From Diphasiastrum complanatum (taxonomy: Eukaryota > Streptophyta > Lycopodiopsida > Lycopodiales > Lycopodiaceae), in the NCBI GenBank assembly GCA_029204225.1, contig CM055095.1, forward strand, positions 24,778,003 to 24,842,002: a stretch of DNA of 64,000 nt. The letters run 5' to 3'. The notes beneath the pieces were generated by a model. The model saw nothing but the letters and a program-made list of their open reading frames with translations. It did no database searches and was not told the origin of the DNA. Each line of letters opens with the position of its first letter. The stretch's first letter is position 1. The position numbers were made by a program, and so were the translations under genes. Shown one piece after another: positions 32,723 to 46,800 of the stretch.

Positions 32723-33732
32723 TCACTGCTTGATGTTTAGCACTGTTTTTTTTTTATCTAAAGCACCTTGCAATCCGTGCCTATGCTATGACATTGAGCT
32801 ATCAGAAGAAAAGCTTAGAAAATCACTTTCCACATCGAGTTTGCTTGCATCATCAACTATTGCTACAATTGTTGGAGTATGACACTCAATCTCTTGAAGC
32901 GAGGTCCCATAACCAAAATTCATTACATATGTTCTTTGTTTATAGGATGGTTCACAAAATGTCTTTTGCTCCATACTTGTTAATACACGATGATATTCAC
33001 TACCGTTTTTACCTGGTTATGACCACTCCAACTGTGTTTCCCTATTCTCTATTCTATCATATTATCTTATGTATAGAGCTCAAACTTAATGAGAGATATC
33101 CATCACTGCTTTAGTGTGTTGGCTGATTCTGACGAATTCCCAAGATACTCGAACATAGCAACTCAAGAGCACCTCTCACCTTAGACCGAGGAGGTCTCTA
33201 AGAAGACGAGACTAATGAAGACTGAGAGCCGAGAAATATTTGCTAGGAAAAACAAGTAAGAACTGTGTAAGCCTCATGGTGAATCCCGGAAGATCGAATG
33301 ACCATGTAGGAACTAGTATTTCTAAGCAAATGCAATAAATGCAAGTAGACCCCTCTTAAAGAAAGTAGAGTGAGCCACCTTTTGATGGTGACCTCTAGTG
33401 GAGAGCAATATTCCACTTGTACTTTTTGAAATGTGGAAATTTCACTAGGATGCCACCTAAGGAGCTCTCTTGCTTATTTAAGAGACTCCCTTTTTGTGAC
33501 GAGGAGCTTTTTGCATTGTATCTATTCCATGCTTAATAAGAAGATTTTCCATGAGTTTGATGCTACACTAAGCTCCTTGATCATGATGGTTTTCTTGAGT
33601 GATGCCCCTATGATCATGCCCTTCCATTCATATTGTGTGTGGTTGTGGATTTAGAGTGGATTAGTTTTCTTGCTTTCCTAGTTGTGGATTAGATTGCTTG
33701 TTTTCTTGTGGATTAATGTAGGAGCCAGTATT
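32723..33732. other. No gene seen; possible degraded LTR
   Basis: Plus-strand sequence around 33,470-33,500 (cttgcttatttaagagactccc) looks like a TATA box, and the GC/AT pattern resembles an LTR, but no second copy or termini can be shown. Element C is inserted at 33,732. Confidence 0.3.
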
Positions 33733-34594
33733 TGATAAATTTTACAGTTTTTAGGACAATAATGATTGTACTTTACAATCATAGAGAGTTATTGGTTGCT
33801 TAATCAATGAATCTATCAAGTTCTACACATTAGATCTTGATCTAGATTCACTACACTTGGATTTAAGCAAGAGCAATGGATCAACACATCATTTTTTAGT
33901 GAGAGCGGCCTCACACATGTGGAGTACTGTCCACTGTACGGCCTGCACCTGAAACAACAAGTACAATGATACTAGATAGCAATCATACATAAAAATCACA
34001 AGAAAAATGACTAGAAATCTCACAAAAGTGTAGAGTACAAAAGTCTCATCAATCTTCTTAGCAAAATGATGATCCTTTTATGGATCAAGTACATCCATGA
34101 GTCTGGTACAGTCCAGCAAGCCTTCACATGTGTGAAGAGTGCCACATCACTCAGATCTATCCATTTGATCCATCCTTGATCCTTATCCAATAGTTGACCT
34201 TCTAGAATATGACTAAAATCCAAAAAGCTAGTCTCCTAGAATATAGAAATATTCCCTACAAAATAGGATCTAAGGAAAATGGTCAACTCTTATCTTCTAG
34301 TACTCTATACACACGTGTGAACATCCACTTGCCATGTGGGAGCATTTACTCATGCATATGCAAGGAAAAGCTACTTTGTAGGTGACTAGTCAACTTGACT
34401 AAAAACTAGTCATTTCATGTTCACACTAACTAGAATGATACAAAATAAATCTGGATATATACAAACATGAAAAATACATCCTTTCACACGTGGAAACAGG
34501 CTCCACACGTGTGAAATCAGATCATCAATATATTCTAATGTTTGATCAATATTTACATGAACCAATGTCAAGTGAGAAGTGACAATTTTCAACA
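33733..34594 (-). repeat. Element C 3' LTR
   Basis: 862 bases, TG..CA. It includes CACACGTGTG palindromes near 34,312 and 34,504 and a CACATGTG variant near 33,914. Followed by a purine-rich tract on the minus strand. Confidence 0.93.
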
Positions 34595-34906
34595 CTCCTC
34601 CTCACTTCTAACTTGGCAAATCTAGTGTACATCTATCTACAATTCCAAAAGCATATCTTAACTTAAAAAATGGATCTTTGGACAATGGTTTGGTTAAGAT
34701 ATCAGCTATGCATTTGGTAGTTGCACCCCCTTGGATTGTACCTTCTCCCTCACAAAGTGGTGAGCTATCTCAATATGCTTTGTTCTAGCATGGAAGATAG
34801 GATTGGAAGCAATTTGTTGAGAGGCTTGATTGTCACAAAATATGTAAGGGATCTCCTCGGCCTCTAGCACATGTAGTTCCATCAAGAGTCTTCTTAGCCA
34901 TAGGAG

Positions 34907-36766
34907 CTATTTGGTTGTTGGAGTCAATGCCTTGTACTCGGCTTCACAAGAAGATAGTGAGATTGTATCTTGCTTTTTGGAAAGCCAAGATATCACTCCT
35001 CCACAAAGAAATGTTGCAAATGAACTAATGGACCTCCTATCCATCTTGTCACCTGCAAAATCTGAATTCGAGTAGGCTCTCAAGTGCAAGTTAGATCCTT
35101 CATAAAGTATGCCAAAAAGTCTAGTACTAGAAACATATCTAAGTACTCTCTTGGCACTTTTCCAATGATGAACTAAAGGAGCTTGCATACTTTGACTCAA
35201 CTTGCTTACACAAAAACTTAAGTCAGGTCTAGTGATGGCTAAATAGATTAGAGAGCCTATAAGCTTGCTAAAGAGAGTGATGTCCTCAAAGGATGCTTCA
35301 TCACCTTCATTAGTTGCTTTCACAACATGCTCCATAGGGGTGTCAATCCCCTTACAATCTTTCATACCAAATCTTTCAAGAATGGAAGTAGCATACTTAG
35401 ATTGACTTATGAAAGTACAAATGCTACTTCTAGACACTTCTATCCCAAGTATAAACTTTAGGAAGCCTAGATCTACCATCTTGAACGCACTAGATAAGTC
35501 AACTTTTACTTTGCCTATGCCATCATCATCATTTCCTGTCATAATGATGTCATCAACATAAAGAACCAAAATGATGATCTTTCCTTCATTACATTTGAAA
35601 TATAAAGAAGGTTCATAAGCACTTAGTACAAAACCAAGGGAATAGAGAAAATCATGCAACCTAGAGTACCAAGCTCTAGGTGCTTGCTTCAAGCCATATA
35701 GGCTCTTCCTTAAGTAGCACACTTTTTGCTCCTCACCAACCTTGATGAAGCCCTCGGGTTGCATCATGTAGATTTCCTCTTCTAAGAAGCCATTCAAGAA
35801 GGCATTTGTCACATCCATTTGGTAGAGATCCCATTTGAACAAAGTAGCAATCCAAATGTTAGCAACAAGCCTAGCTTTGTACTTACTAGTAGATCCATCT
35901 TGATTGTACTTAGTTCTATAAATCCACTTACATGCAAGTGGTTTCTTTCCTCTTGAAAGATTTACAAGATTCCAAGTATGATTATCTTCTAATGCATCAT
36001 ACTCTACTTGCATTGCATCTCTCCAAATTTTAGATTTACATGCTTCCTCAAAAGATAATGGTTCTTCAAGCAATGTAGCTAAAAAAGAGTAAGAGGTAGA
36101 AGATGTAGAGCCTTCCTTTTGCTTTTCCTTGTCCACATAGGTAAGCCTTGAGGGCTCGACCTTGCTCCTTGATGATCTTCTCGGCCCCTTTTGACTCGGA
36201 TCCAAATCTCCATCCTCGGGTTTGTCATGATCCTCCTCGGGTTTGTCAAGATCCTCCTCGGATTTGTCAAGATCTTCAATGCACAATGGGTTAGATCCAT
36301 TTGACAAGCTCTTAGCAAATTGTGACTCATCAAAAAGTACATCCTTGCTTACCTTTACTTTCTTGGATGTAGGATCATATATCCTATATCCCTTGCTATT
36401 TTCTCCATAGCCAACAAAGATTCCTTTGAAGGAGGTAGCATCTTCTTTCCTTCTAGTTTCCAAAGGAATGTGTACATAACAAGTACATCCAAAGATCTTA
36501 AAATCTTTTACATTGGGTTTCTTATCAAACAAGGCTTGATAAGGTGAGATCCCATCTATAGCACTACTAGGAAGTCTAGTACACAAATAATTAGCACATG
36601 TTATGGCTTCTCCCCAAAATGAGATGGGAAGTGATGCATCAAGCCTCAAGGACTTTGCACACTCACATAGACTCTTATTTTTCCTCTCGGCCACCCCATT
36701 TTGTTGAGGGGTGTAGGAACAAGTGTATTGTAGCTTAATACCATAGATCTCACAAAAGTCTTTCAT
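34907..36766 (-). pseudogene. Element C Pol: integrase, RT, part of RNase H
   Basis: 619 codons in the frame. Integrase: DNGGEY lies just upstream in the same frame, then YTPQQNGVAERKNKSL with the final catalytic Glu. RT: YQMDVTNAFLNGFLEEE, SLYGLKQAPRAWYSRL, LYVDDIIMTG. RNase H: AYSNSDFAGDKMDRRS and SSCEAEYKAL. Two lesions matter. First, about 30 residues (the KGYAQEHGIDYEETFAPVAK region of element A) are deleted in frame between KARLVA and NIW. Second, the codon after TTK is TAG where relatives have GAG, cutting RNase H before its last acidic residues. Confidence 0.93.
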
Positions 36767-36837
36767 TTTATAGGAGGTGTACTCTCCTCCATTATCACAT
36801 CTTAGTGCTTTGACAGAAGTACTAAGTTGTTTCTCTA

Positions 36838-37599
36838 CTAGAGACTTGAACTTAATGAAAGCTTCATAAACAAGACTTTTCTTTGATAGTAACTCAATCC
36901 ATGTGAATCTAGTACAATATACATCAAGGCACCTCCATTACTTGCATGTGAAAAACTATGTACATCAGAATGTATGAGATCCAAGGGAGAGAGAGATCTT
37001 GATGAAGATCTCTTGTAAGAAGACTTGTGTGACTTTGCAAGGCCACATGCCTCACACATTTTTCCACACTTCTTGAAAGCTCTTGGTAGGCCGAGAGCTA
37101 GTTCCTTGCTTGCCATTGACTCCATAGATTGAAGATTAGGATGGCCTAATCTCTTATGCCAAAGCTCCACTTGAGTTAGCTCCTCCCTAGCCAAGTTCAC
37201 ACTTTCACTTGCAACATTAGCATCCAACTTGAAAAGTCTACCATGCTTAATGCCACTAGCTATGCACTTATCATTTTTCAAGATGGAACAAACTCCATTC
37301 TTGAAATGTACATCTAGTCCATTGTCCATTAATTGTCCTACACTAAGCAAGTTTCTTGAAATGGTAGGAACATACAAAACATTATCTAGATCTATCCTTT
37401 TAGATGTGCCTAAGCAAAGAGGTATAGATCCTATGCCATCTATCTTGCATGCTTGATCACTAGCAGTGTATATTGACTTCTTAGAGTCATTACAAGATAG
37501 AAGAGTAGAAAAATAATGCTTGTTAAAGGACATGTAGGAACTAGCCCCACTATCTATCCACCATGTGTCTTGACTTGAAGTTGGTGTAGATGCAACCAT
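36838..37599 (-). pseudogene. Element C protease and integrase N-terminus
   Basis: 253 codons in the frame: TWWIDSGASSYMSFNK (protease DSG), VLYVPTISRNLLSVGQLM, VELWHKRLGHPNLQSM and KMCEACGLAKSHKSSY (HHCC zinc site), LIHSDVHSFSHAS with the first catalytic Asp. A small deletion near 36,925 shifts the frame and separates it from the rest of Pol. There is no zinc knuckle or capsid part upstream; the frame begins only a few residues before the protease. Confidence 0.93.
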
Positions 37600-38097
37600 T
37601 AAGGATGTGTTGAATCCATCCTCATCTTCTTCCTCTTGAGCAATGTTCCCTTGATCTCCTTTGGCTTGTAGCTTTCACTCTCACAAAAAAAATTGCTTTA
37701 CACTTTTCTTAGAGATTTCACTTCAACTAAGGATCTGAACAAATCAGCCTCTAAGATCTGATCTTAGACTCTAAAAAGAAATGCTTCAATGATCCAAAAC
37801 ACTATTTGGTCATAGGCATTAGTTAGAATGAATCTAGATCAATACTATGCTTCAAAAAGCACCAAAAATGAACTAGTATTGTGATTTTGGGACCAACAAA
37901 CACAAAGTAACTTGAATTGAAAGTTGCTGTACGGTTTCACACGTGTGAAAAGTACATACACAGCCTCCAAGTCATTTTGATCCAAATGATTACAAGCTAT
38001 CACCCTTGAAGAACTCGCCCTCACTAGTATTGGCCAAAAACAAATTTTGCCAATGATCTTTACAAGATTTATGATTCACTGATCACTCTCTTACTTA

Positions 38098-38109
38098 GCT
38101 CTGATACCA
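38098..38109 (-). other. Element C primer-binding site
   Basis: gctctgatacca, complement of TGGTATCAGAGC, directly next to the 5' LTR. Confidence 0.93.
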
Positions 38110-38965
38110 TGATAAATTTTACAGTTTTTAGGACAATAATGATTGTACTTTACAATCATAGAGAGTTATTGGTTGCTTAATCAATGAATCTATCAAGTTC
38201 TACACATTAGATCTTGATCTAGATTCACTACACTTGGATTTAAGCAAGAGCAATGGATCAACACATCATTTTTTAGTGAGAGCGGCCTCACACATGTGGA
38301 GTACTGTCCACTGTACGGCCTGCACCTGAAACAACAAGTACAATGATACTAGATAGCAATCATACATAAAAATCACAAGACAAATGACTAGAAATCTCAC
38401 AAAAGTGTAGAGTACAAAAGTCTCATCAATCTTCTTAGCAAAATGATGATCCTTTTATGGATCAAGTACATCCATGAGTTTGGTACAGTCCAGCAGGCCT
38501 TCACACGTGTGAAGAGTGCCACATCACTCAGATCTATCCATTTTCCTTGATCCTTATCCAATAGTTGACCTTCTAGAATATGACTAAAGTCCAAAAAGCT
38601 AGTCTCCTAGAATATAGGAATATTCCCTACAAAATAGGATCTAAGGAAAATGGTCAACTCTTATCTTCTAGTACTCTATACACACGTGTGAACATCCACT
38701 TGCCATGTGGGAGCATTTACTCATGCACATGCAAGGAAAAGCTAATTTGTAGGTGACTAGTCAACTTGACTAAAAACTAGTCATTTCATGTTCACACTAA
38801 CTAGAATGATACAAAATCAATTTGGATATATACAAACATGAAAAATACATCGTTTCACACATGGGAACAGGACCCACACGTGTGAAATCAGATCATCAAT
38901 ATATTCTAATGTTTGATCAATATTTACATGAACCAATGTCAAGTGAGAAGTGACAATTTTCAACA
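38110..38965 (-). repeat. Element C 5' LTR
   Basis: 856 bases, TG..CA, carrying the same palindromic ACACGTGT sites as the other LTR. Confidence 0.93.
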
Positions 38966-40169
38966 GTATTCAAGTAAACTAAATAGCTAGAAATGTGGCA
39001 TGAATCTTGCATATTCTCTAACACTCTAGTTCTTGATGTTCTTGGGATGTCCAAAAATCAAAAGGCTGGTTAGTTTCTTAATTCTTGGACTTCTAACATG
39101 CTATAGTTTTGTTTCTTGTTTCTTGTCTATGCTTTTCAATCATATTTAGAGTAGTTTTGGTTTTGCAAGTAGATTAGTTTCCTTAAATTCGGTTACAGCC
39201 TTAGGATCTTGAAAACTGAGCAACTGTGTTGCGTTGCAAATCTGACTTTGTTCACCATGGCTTGCTTTGTAACGGAGTTAATTGTTCCATTGGCAAGTGC
39301 TTATTCGTAAACAACAAAGTGTCGAGACCCTGCAGTCATCCTCTGACAGACTGGATGATTATACTACAATGTTTTTGCACGTAGACATGCAAATCTGAAT
39401 CTATGTGCAGGTTCAGATCCTTCAGTAAACACAATGGTATGCATGTTTGAGTGCAACACTGATGACATGAATAATCGAAACACTTTGTAGGATGATAAAA
39501 TGAAAGTTCTGTTGGAATTTTAATTCCACTTGAATCATTCAATCCAATTGTCAATAAATCTCTTACTACCTATCTCTTTCAAGCATCCATGATAGAGTCC
39601 TAGGCTTGGTTATTTACTCAAAAATCTGCTATAGTTGAGGAACCTGCAGAAATACACACAAGTTCAAGACATGGTTTCAGACACCATTGCAATTCAACCA
39701 AATAAGTCAAACACCTTTGACAGTCGACAATCCTTTGATAGTCGACTCGACAATTTTCTGACAGTCACTATTCGAAAGAAAGTTCAAACCTAATGGCAAA
39801 AATAACGTCTCAAACTACCGTTACTATTATTAGGCCATGCATACCTGCTTTACTGAATGACCCAAGGTTGATGTTTAATAGAGTAGCCGCATCATGTACA
39901 TGTACAGAGTTAGATGCACATGATCAAAATCACTCATAAATAGATGTCCCGATCTATATGATCATGAGTATTGCACCAGCGACACTCTTGTTGTTTTAGC
40001 CTAGAGGCTTTTATATTGATAAATAGATTTCTTTACAACAATCTTATGTATATTCACGCAAGTATACTCTGTGTTTTTAAAATTGATGTAGATTGCCTAA
40101 CTAAATCATTGTCTTGACTGTTATTGTGCGGTAGCATAAATAGAATATTGCTCATTTACGCTAGGATCT
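38966..40169. other. No gene seen
   Basis: This is the continuation of the pre-insertion site of element C. Repeated gtcgac-containing stretches (cagtcgacaatcctttgatagtcgac) occur near 39,720. No coding frame or RNA gene is visible. Confidence 0.4.
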
Positions 40170-40472
40170 TAATGTTCACCAGGTGGTATCATTTAATGGT
40201 CTTGAGTTGTGGATGCAACCATATTAGCTTGATGTCTTGGAGGTGCTGGTAGAACCAATGGCTTTGGATATCCAAGTGATCCCACTTTACCATCTCTTTC
40301 ATTCCATTTGGGTCTTTCATGAAATTCATATTTTTTATAGTGTTGTTGAATGAACAAAAAGATTGTTTCATGACCAGGATCCCATGAGAGCAAGGCTTAG
40401 ATTCACAACGTTAAGCATGCTATGATGACAATCCTAATCCTAGCATCCATCCTAATTTTCCATGATCAAGCT

Positions 40473-40596
<124 letters not shown>

Positions 40597-40603
40597 TGCT
40601 TTA

Positions 40604-40952
<349 letters not shown>

Positions 40953-40990
40953 TTATGCAGTTTACTTTTTTTGTTGTGGTTTTTAGCCAG

Positions 40991-41581
40991 ATTTCCAAAG
41001 GGAGGTTTTGCGGGAACTCAAACTAAGAGAACAATATACTACCTTGCAGCTAGCTATGGATGATGCAGTATGAGAGGAGGATGAAAAGTCAGATGATGAG
41101 ACCCATATAGGAATGCTGCCTTATACAATAGGGCAAACTACCATATATTTTACTATTATTGCATCTACCAATATCAACACCACTAGAGTTTGAAAAGCTA
41201 AGCCAGAAACAACAGTTGCAGATTGAACAAATACAATCTCAATCTAATGCGAAACTAAAGGCATTAGAAGAACATCATGCTAAGATCAATAAGTGTCCAA
41301 CGATGAAAGAAAGAGTGACCATTAAGTATTGTCATCTTTGCAATTCCACTGGTCTTTGTTCATTCAATCCAAGGGTTATTAATTCAACAACACTCTCACA
41401 AACGTGGATTTCATGAAAGACCCAAATGGAATGAAAGAGATGGTAAAGTGGGTTCACTTGGATATCCAGAGCCATTGGTGCTACCAGCACCTCCAGGACA
41501 TCAAAGACGTCAAGCTAATATGGTTGAGTCGGAAGCATCCACAACTCAAGACCATTGGATGATACCACCTGGTCAACATTA
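40991..41581 (+). pseudogene. Gene remnant, coiled coil plus Cys motif (unidentified)
   Basis: After a tttttagccag acceptor, the sequence encodes REVLRELKLREQYTTLQLAM, one stop and an acidic EEDEKSDDE stretch, a coiled-coil segment (LSQKQQLQIEQIQSQSN) and CHLCNSTGLC. After a frameshift it continues HERPKWNERDGKVGSLGYPE to a TAA at 41,579. A truncated antisense copy of the last part forms the left arm at 40,170-40,360. I do not recognise the family. Sequence quality (coiled coil, CxxC) suggests a once real multi-exon gene, host or transposon. Confidence 0.4.
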
Positions 41582-41582
41582 A

Positions 41583-42551
41583 GTAAATTCTAATGGATAT
41601 TATAGTTGTTGGATTTTGGACAATTCATAAATTTATTTTAGGCTAAAAATGATGGTTTGGTGGTACAACGTGGACTTTCAAGGACAGTGCATTTTTTGGG
41701 TAGAAATGCACTATTGTATTATTATACACTATTTTCAGCTAATACATTTGACTTGCAATAACTTTTTCACCATACTTGGAAGTATGCCATGTAACATATC
41801 ATTGGAAAGCGCTCATCAAGCGCTTTCTAACACATCAAACTCTGCTAAAATTGGACTTACCACTAAAATGTTATGTCATTTTTTATATGGACTCAAAAAA
41901 TTATGATTGATAAAATCCCCTTACTTTTGACTTGCCATAACTTTTTAACCGTAGCTCAAAAGCATGTCATGTAACATATCATTGAAAAGCGTTATCTCAT
42001 TTTTAATGTGGACTCAAAACAATTATGAGTGATAAAACTATAAAGTGAAATGTACTACCAAAAGTACAATAAAAAATGGGTTTCTTTTTTTGTACCACCA
42101 AACCACGCTTTTAGCCTTTAAAAAAAATTCAAAAAGCCAAAAAAAAAAAATCGTTTTACTAAGAACCTGTGACATGTATGACAATTGACATTTTTGAACT
42201 TCATTAAATTGAAAATCAACAATTAAATATTTGAAAGTGATCAAATGATTGGAAATGATGTACGTGTCAAAATGAGATTCATTTTATGATATGAAATTTT
42301 ATCATTTTAAACCTAAGTTATGCATTCTTGATAACCTACATTATGAATTTTTGACATTCTTGGCAAACTATAGTATGTAGTCAATGATTCAAAATTCATG
42401 TTATACATTCGATGCATCAAAAAGAAATATTTAGCATTTTTATACATATCAAATTTGAAAACTATATCATACATATATGTTGTATTTCAAAAATTATAAC
42501 ATGCCTTTCATATAGAAAAGCACAATAATTATTTCAAAATGCATTATATAG
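41583..42551. other. Spacer with a diverged MITE-interior repeat
   Basis: At 41,740-41,835 and 41,930-42,000 are two copies of ccatgtaacatatcattg(g/a)aaagcg-like sequence that also occurs inside the MITE at 31,980-32,040. The rest is AT-rich and featureless. Confidence 0.45.
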
Positions 42552-42909
42552 TATTATAAATAGTAAATGATGATGCTAGTTTCCCATAGGTTACTTTGAC
42601 CCAAAAGGTCGAGACTTGTGTAACCATGGGTTAGGTTTATTATTTAGACCATGTTAAGTTAGTTTTAGCTTAGTTGGACCCAATTTTGGTTTAGTAATAA
42701 GGTTTGGAAGATTCTAGAACTTAGGGTTTGGAAGAGTCTAGACCCTTGGAAGGCCTATTTATTATGTACTCATTATTTCACTTGTAATTCATTCCCTTTC
42801 TAGCATTGCTACTACTTTCTCTCTCCTTGAGGGCGCCTAACCCTCTCCCTCTTCTTCTTGTATATGGAGATTGAATGTTCGAAGGATATTGACACTTTGA
42901 TTTCCTACA
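42552..42909 (+). repeat. Element B 5' LTR
   Basis: 358 bases; the start TATTATAAATAG is a decayed form of the TGTTAGAAATAA at the right LTR. It ends cctaca before the primer-binding site. Confidence 0.88.
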
Positions 42910-42922
42910 TGGTATCAGAGCC
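42910..42922 (+). other. Element B primer-binding site
   Basis: TGGTATCAGAGCC, directly after the LTR. Confidence 0.95.
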
Positions 42923-43178
42923 ATGGATCTTCTATGCTTGATTTAGGGCACCCTACCAAAAGAGATCGTCTTCACTTGAAGATCACAAAAATTCAGCACC
43001 TTTGCTAATTTTTTGGAGTGAAGATCCGTCCAATTTTGACTCTTTTCCGTTTTGCAAGAGGGCGCCACACATCAAAGGAGATAATAGGATTTTGGGGTGC
43101 CCAAAAATCAGTTGGTTGATCTGATCACATTCCGAGGCTGAAAATTGGACAGCATATTACCATTTGTAGGGTGTTTGC

Positions 43179-43831
43179 TGTGAAAAACTCAGATCCAAAA
43201 GATGCTAAAGTTTCATAAAGATCTTGGCCATGGAAGTTATGCACATCTAGATTGAAAAAATGATAGAAATTGTGATGTTAAGCATACTAAACATCAACTA
43301 AACATCAAAATCTGATCATAAGCTTCCACAAACAGAAACTTGCTGTCCCTGTCCGTACTTCAGAGCCTACAACCTGCATTTCACACGTGTGAAGCCATAG
43401 CAACAAAGAAATCACAATTCTAGTGGCTAGAATGCAAGATATGAACAAAAAAGTGAGAGAGAAGAAGATGGATCTTCAAAGAGCATAACATTCATTCAAT
43501 AGAATGAAAATGAGATATGTACATACTCGTGGAGATGGCTATTTATAGCAGCCATAGTGCCTCTTGGCCACTTGTCTTATGATAGGCTAAAATTGGGGTC
43601 CAATAGGATTCACCCATATACCTAGAAATTTGGTCAAATAGGAATGCACCAAATTATGAGCCAATAGAAGAGCTCCACACTCGACCTCCTCTAATTAATG
43701 TGACCTCAAAAGTAGTGTACACATACTTTGGGCCTCTACATACATGTATGAACCTATCTCTAACTTTTATTTGGCCATAGGCCTACAAAATCTCAAGTTA
43801 GGAAAATACTACTAGTTGACAATTTTTCACA
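43179..43831 (-). repeat. Element A 3' LTR
   Basis: 653 bases. It contains the TTCACACGTGTGAA palindrome at about 43,380 and a TATA box (CTATAAATAG on the minus strand) at 43,539-43,548. Its first bases supply the stop codon of Gag-Pol. Confidence 0.97.
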
Positions 43832-46800
43832 CTCCCTCTTCAACTAGTTTTAGCATAGATTTAGAAAGTACACCAAGACTTGTTCTATGCTTGAAAAATA
43901 AGTCCTTTCCCAATGCTTTGGTAAAGATATCAGCCACACATTCCTTTGATGGGACATGTTCAAGCTTGATCTCTTTTGCCAACACTTGTTCTCTCACAAA
44001 ATGGTAAGCCACCTCGATATGTTTGCTCCTTGCATGGAAAACCGGATTGCTTGCTAGACTTTGGGCTGAAAGGTTGTCACAAAAGATGATTGGACTCTCT
44101 GAAAAATCCAGCAAATGAAGCTCCATAATCATCCTCTTGATCCACACCATCTCCTTTGTGCATGATGTCAAAGCTTTGTACTCGGCCTCACTAGAAGAAA
44201 GTGATATAGTTGCTTGTTTCTTCGACATCCATGAGATAGCTCCATCACCTATGAAAATAGCATGTGCATTTATGGATTTTCTATCCATAAGGTCTCCTGC
44301 AAAATCTGAATCTGAAAAACCAAATAAGTTAGGTGATGAGCCTCTATAAACAATGCCAAAATCTTTTGTTCCCGAGATGTATCTCAAGATCCTCTTTCCT
44401 AGTTTCCAATGTTCTATGCTAGGATCTTGCATGAATTGGCTTAATCTACCAACACAATAAGATAAATCAGGTCTTGTGATGGTTAGATATATAAGAGAAC
44501 CTATTAGCTTCCTATAGAGAGTAATGTCCTCGAAGGATCTTTCATTACCTCTTATAGTTAGCTTTACATGTGATTCCATAGGTGTATCAATAGGATTTGC
44601 ATCTACCATATGAAATCTATTGAGAATAGAAATAGCATACTTCTCTTGTGAAATAAAAGTGATTTGAGAAGTTCTAATTACTTCTATTCCTAAGATATAG
44701 CTCAAAAGACCAAGATCATGCACTTCAAATTCCTTTTTTAGTGCTTTCTTGATATCTTCTATATCTTCCTTGTTCCCTCCACTTAAAATAATGTCATCCA
44801 CATAAATTATAAGGATTGTAACATCATTAGCACTAATTCTAAAGTAAAGTGAATGATCATACTCACTCATAGTGAAGTTTTGAGAAAGTAGAAAAGAGTT
44901 AAGCCTAGCATACCAACTCCTTGGTGCTTGCTTAAGACCATACAAACTTTTTTGTAGAAAACACACATGATTAGGCTTGCTATGAGAAACATAGCTCTCG
45001 GGTTGCTCCATGTAGACTTCCTCTTCAAGATCACCATTCAAGAAAGCATTAGAAATGTCTAATTGCCAAAGATCCCATCCATAAAGAGTTGCAAGGGAAA
45101 TGATTACTCTTATGCTCACCATCTTTGCCACGGGTGCAAAGGTTTCCTCATAGTCAATGCCATGCTCTTGAGCATAACCTTTAGCCACCAACCTTGCCTT
45201 GAACTTGTTGATAGATCCATCTTGATTTGTCTTTACCTTGAAGATCCATTTGCATCCAATTGCACTTTTGCCCTTTGGAAGCTCCACCAATCTCCATGTG
45301 TTGTTCTTCATAAGTGCTTCAAACTCAAGATCCATTGCTTGGATCCATTCCTCTTCTTGCCTTGCTTCATCTACACATGAAGGTACATCAAAAGAAGTTA
45401 GGAAAGCATAGTTGGATCCATCCACCACTTGCTTACCTTTGCCATCATAAGTGAGCCTTGAGGGTTTCACTTTATGCCTTGGAGTTCTCCTTGGAATTTG
45501 ACTTGAAGAGGCTTCTTCAACATCCACATCCAATGTGTCATCAACTCCATTGTCATCAAGCACATTAGTTGCAGCAACACCATCATCACTTGAAACAACT
45601 TTTGGAATGTTACCTTCATCAAAAATGACATCCCTACTTGTGAACACTTTCTTGATTGAAGGAACATAAATCCTATATGCTTTGCTTACTTCACTATAAC
45701 CAACAAAAATGCCCTTTCTTGAAGATGGATCCTCCTTAGTTCTATCATCAAGAGTAATGTTGAAGTAGCAAATGCATCCAAAAGTTCTTAGAAACTTGAC
45801 ATTAGGCTTCGTACCAAACAAAGCTTCAAAAGGGGTTTTTCCTTCCAATACAACACTTGGCCATCTATTGCATAGGAAATTTGCACACAACAAAGCATCA
45901 CTCCAAAAAGGTTTAGGAAGATTAGCATTCAATCTCATTGCCTTTGCACTCTCACACAAGGTTCTATTCTTCCTCTCGGCCACTCCATTTTGTTGTGGTG
46001 TTCTTGGACATGTGTACTCCCTCTTGATCCCATGCTCATCGCAAAAGGCTTTGAATTTGTTAGAAATGTATTCACCACCATTGTCGCTCCTCAAGCATTT
46101 GATTTTGGTTGTAAATTGAGTCTCAATAGCAACTTTGAACTTGACAAACACATCAAACACCTCATCCTTGCTCTTTAGTAGATAAACCCAACAAAATCTA
46201 CTAAAATCATCAATGAAAGTTACATACATCTTAGCACCTCCATTGCTAATTGTAGTAACACCATGAATATCCGAATGCAAGAGAGAAAAAGGCATCTTAG
46301 ATCTAGATATAGATCTAGTATATGGCAATCTATGTGATTTAGACAAAGCACATTCTTCACAAACATGATTCAAGCAAGTAAGAGACTTGGGAAGTCCCCT
46401 TACTACCTCCTTTTTGGCTATTACCTCCAAGGCCTTGTAGTTGAGATGTCCCATCCTTTTATGCCATACCTCTTGAATTGACATTTGTTCATTTGCCATG
46501 CATCCAACTTGGTTAGCAACAACACATGCATCAAGCTTGAACAATTTCCCTTGCCTTTTCCCTTTTGCAATGATACTACACCCCTTTTTGATCAAGCAAG
46601 CATCACCATCAAACTCAACTTTGAATCCTTTGTCAAGCATTTGGCTTACACTAAGTAAGTTCTTGGTAATGGATGGAATGAGCAAAACATCTTTCAATTC
46701 TATATTCCTATTTGTAGAAAGTGAAATAGGAATTGTGCCAATCCCCTTGATTGCACACTCACCATCATTTGCGGTATAGATTACCTTCCTATCACCATCA

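Larger units (their letters stand above)
33733..38965 (-). mobile_element. Copia element C, defective, with target duplication GTATT
   Basis: LTRs at 33,733-34,594 and 38,110-38,965 begin TGATAAATTTTACAG and end ttttcaaca; GTATT flanks both ends (33,728-33,732 and 38,966-38,970). By eye the LTRs differ at about 15 positions plus one 6-base indel over 856 bases (near 1.8%), so this insertion is older than element A. A polypurine tract (ctcctcctcacttc) and primer-binding site are present. The internal region is about 1 kb shorter than A's because Gag is missing. Confidence 0.95.

Noticed and set aside
45063-45380. Plus-strand frames over element A (also 43,816, 44,137, 45,772 and 46,498)
   Set aside because: They are antisense shadows of the intact Gag-Pol frame.
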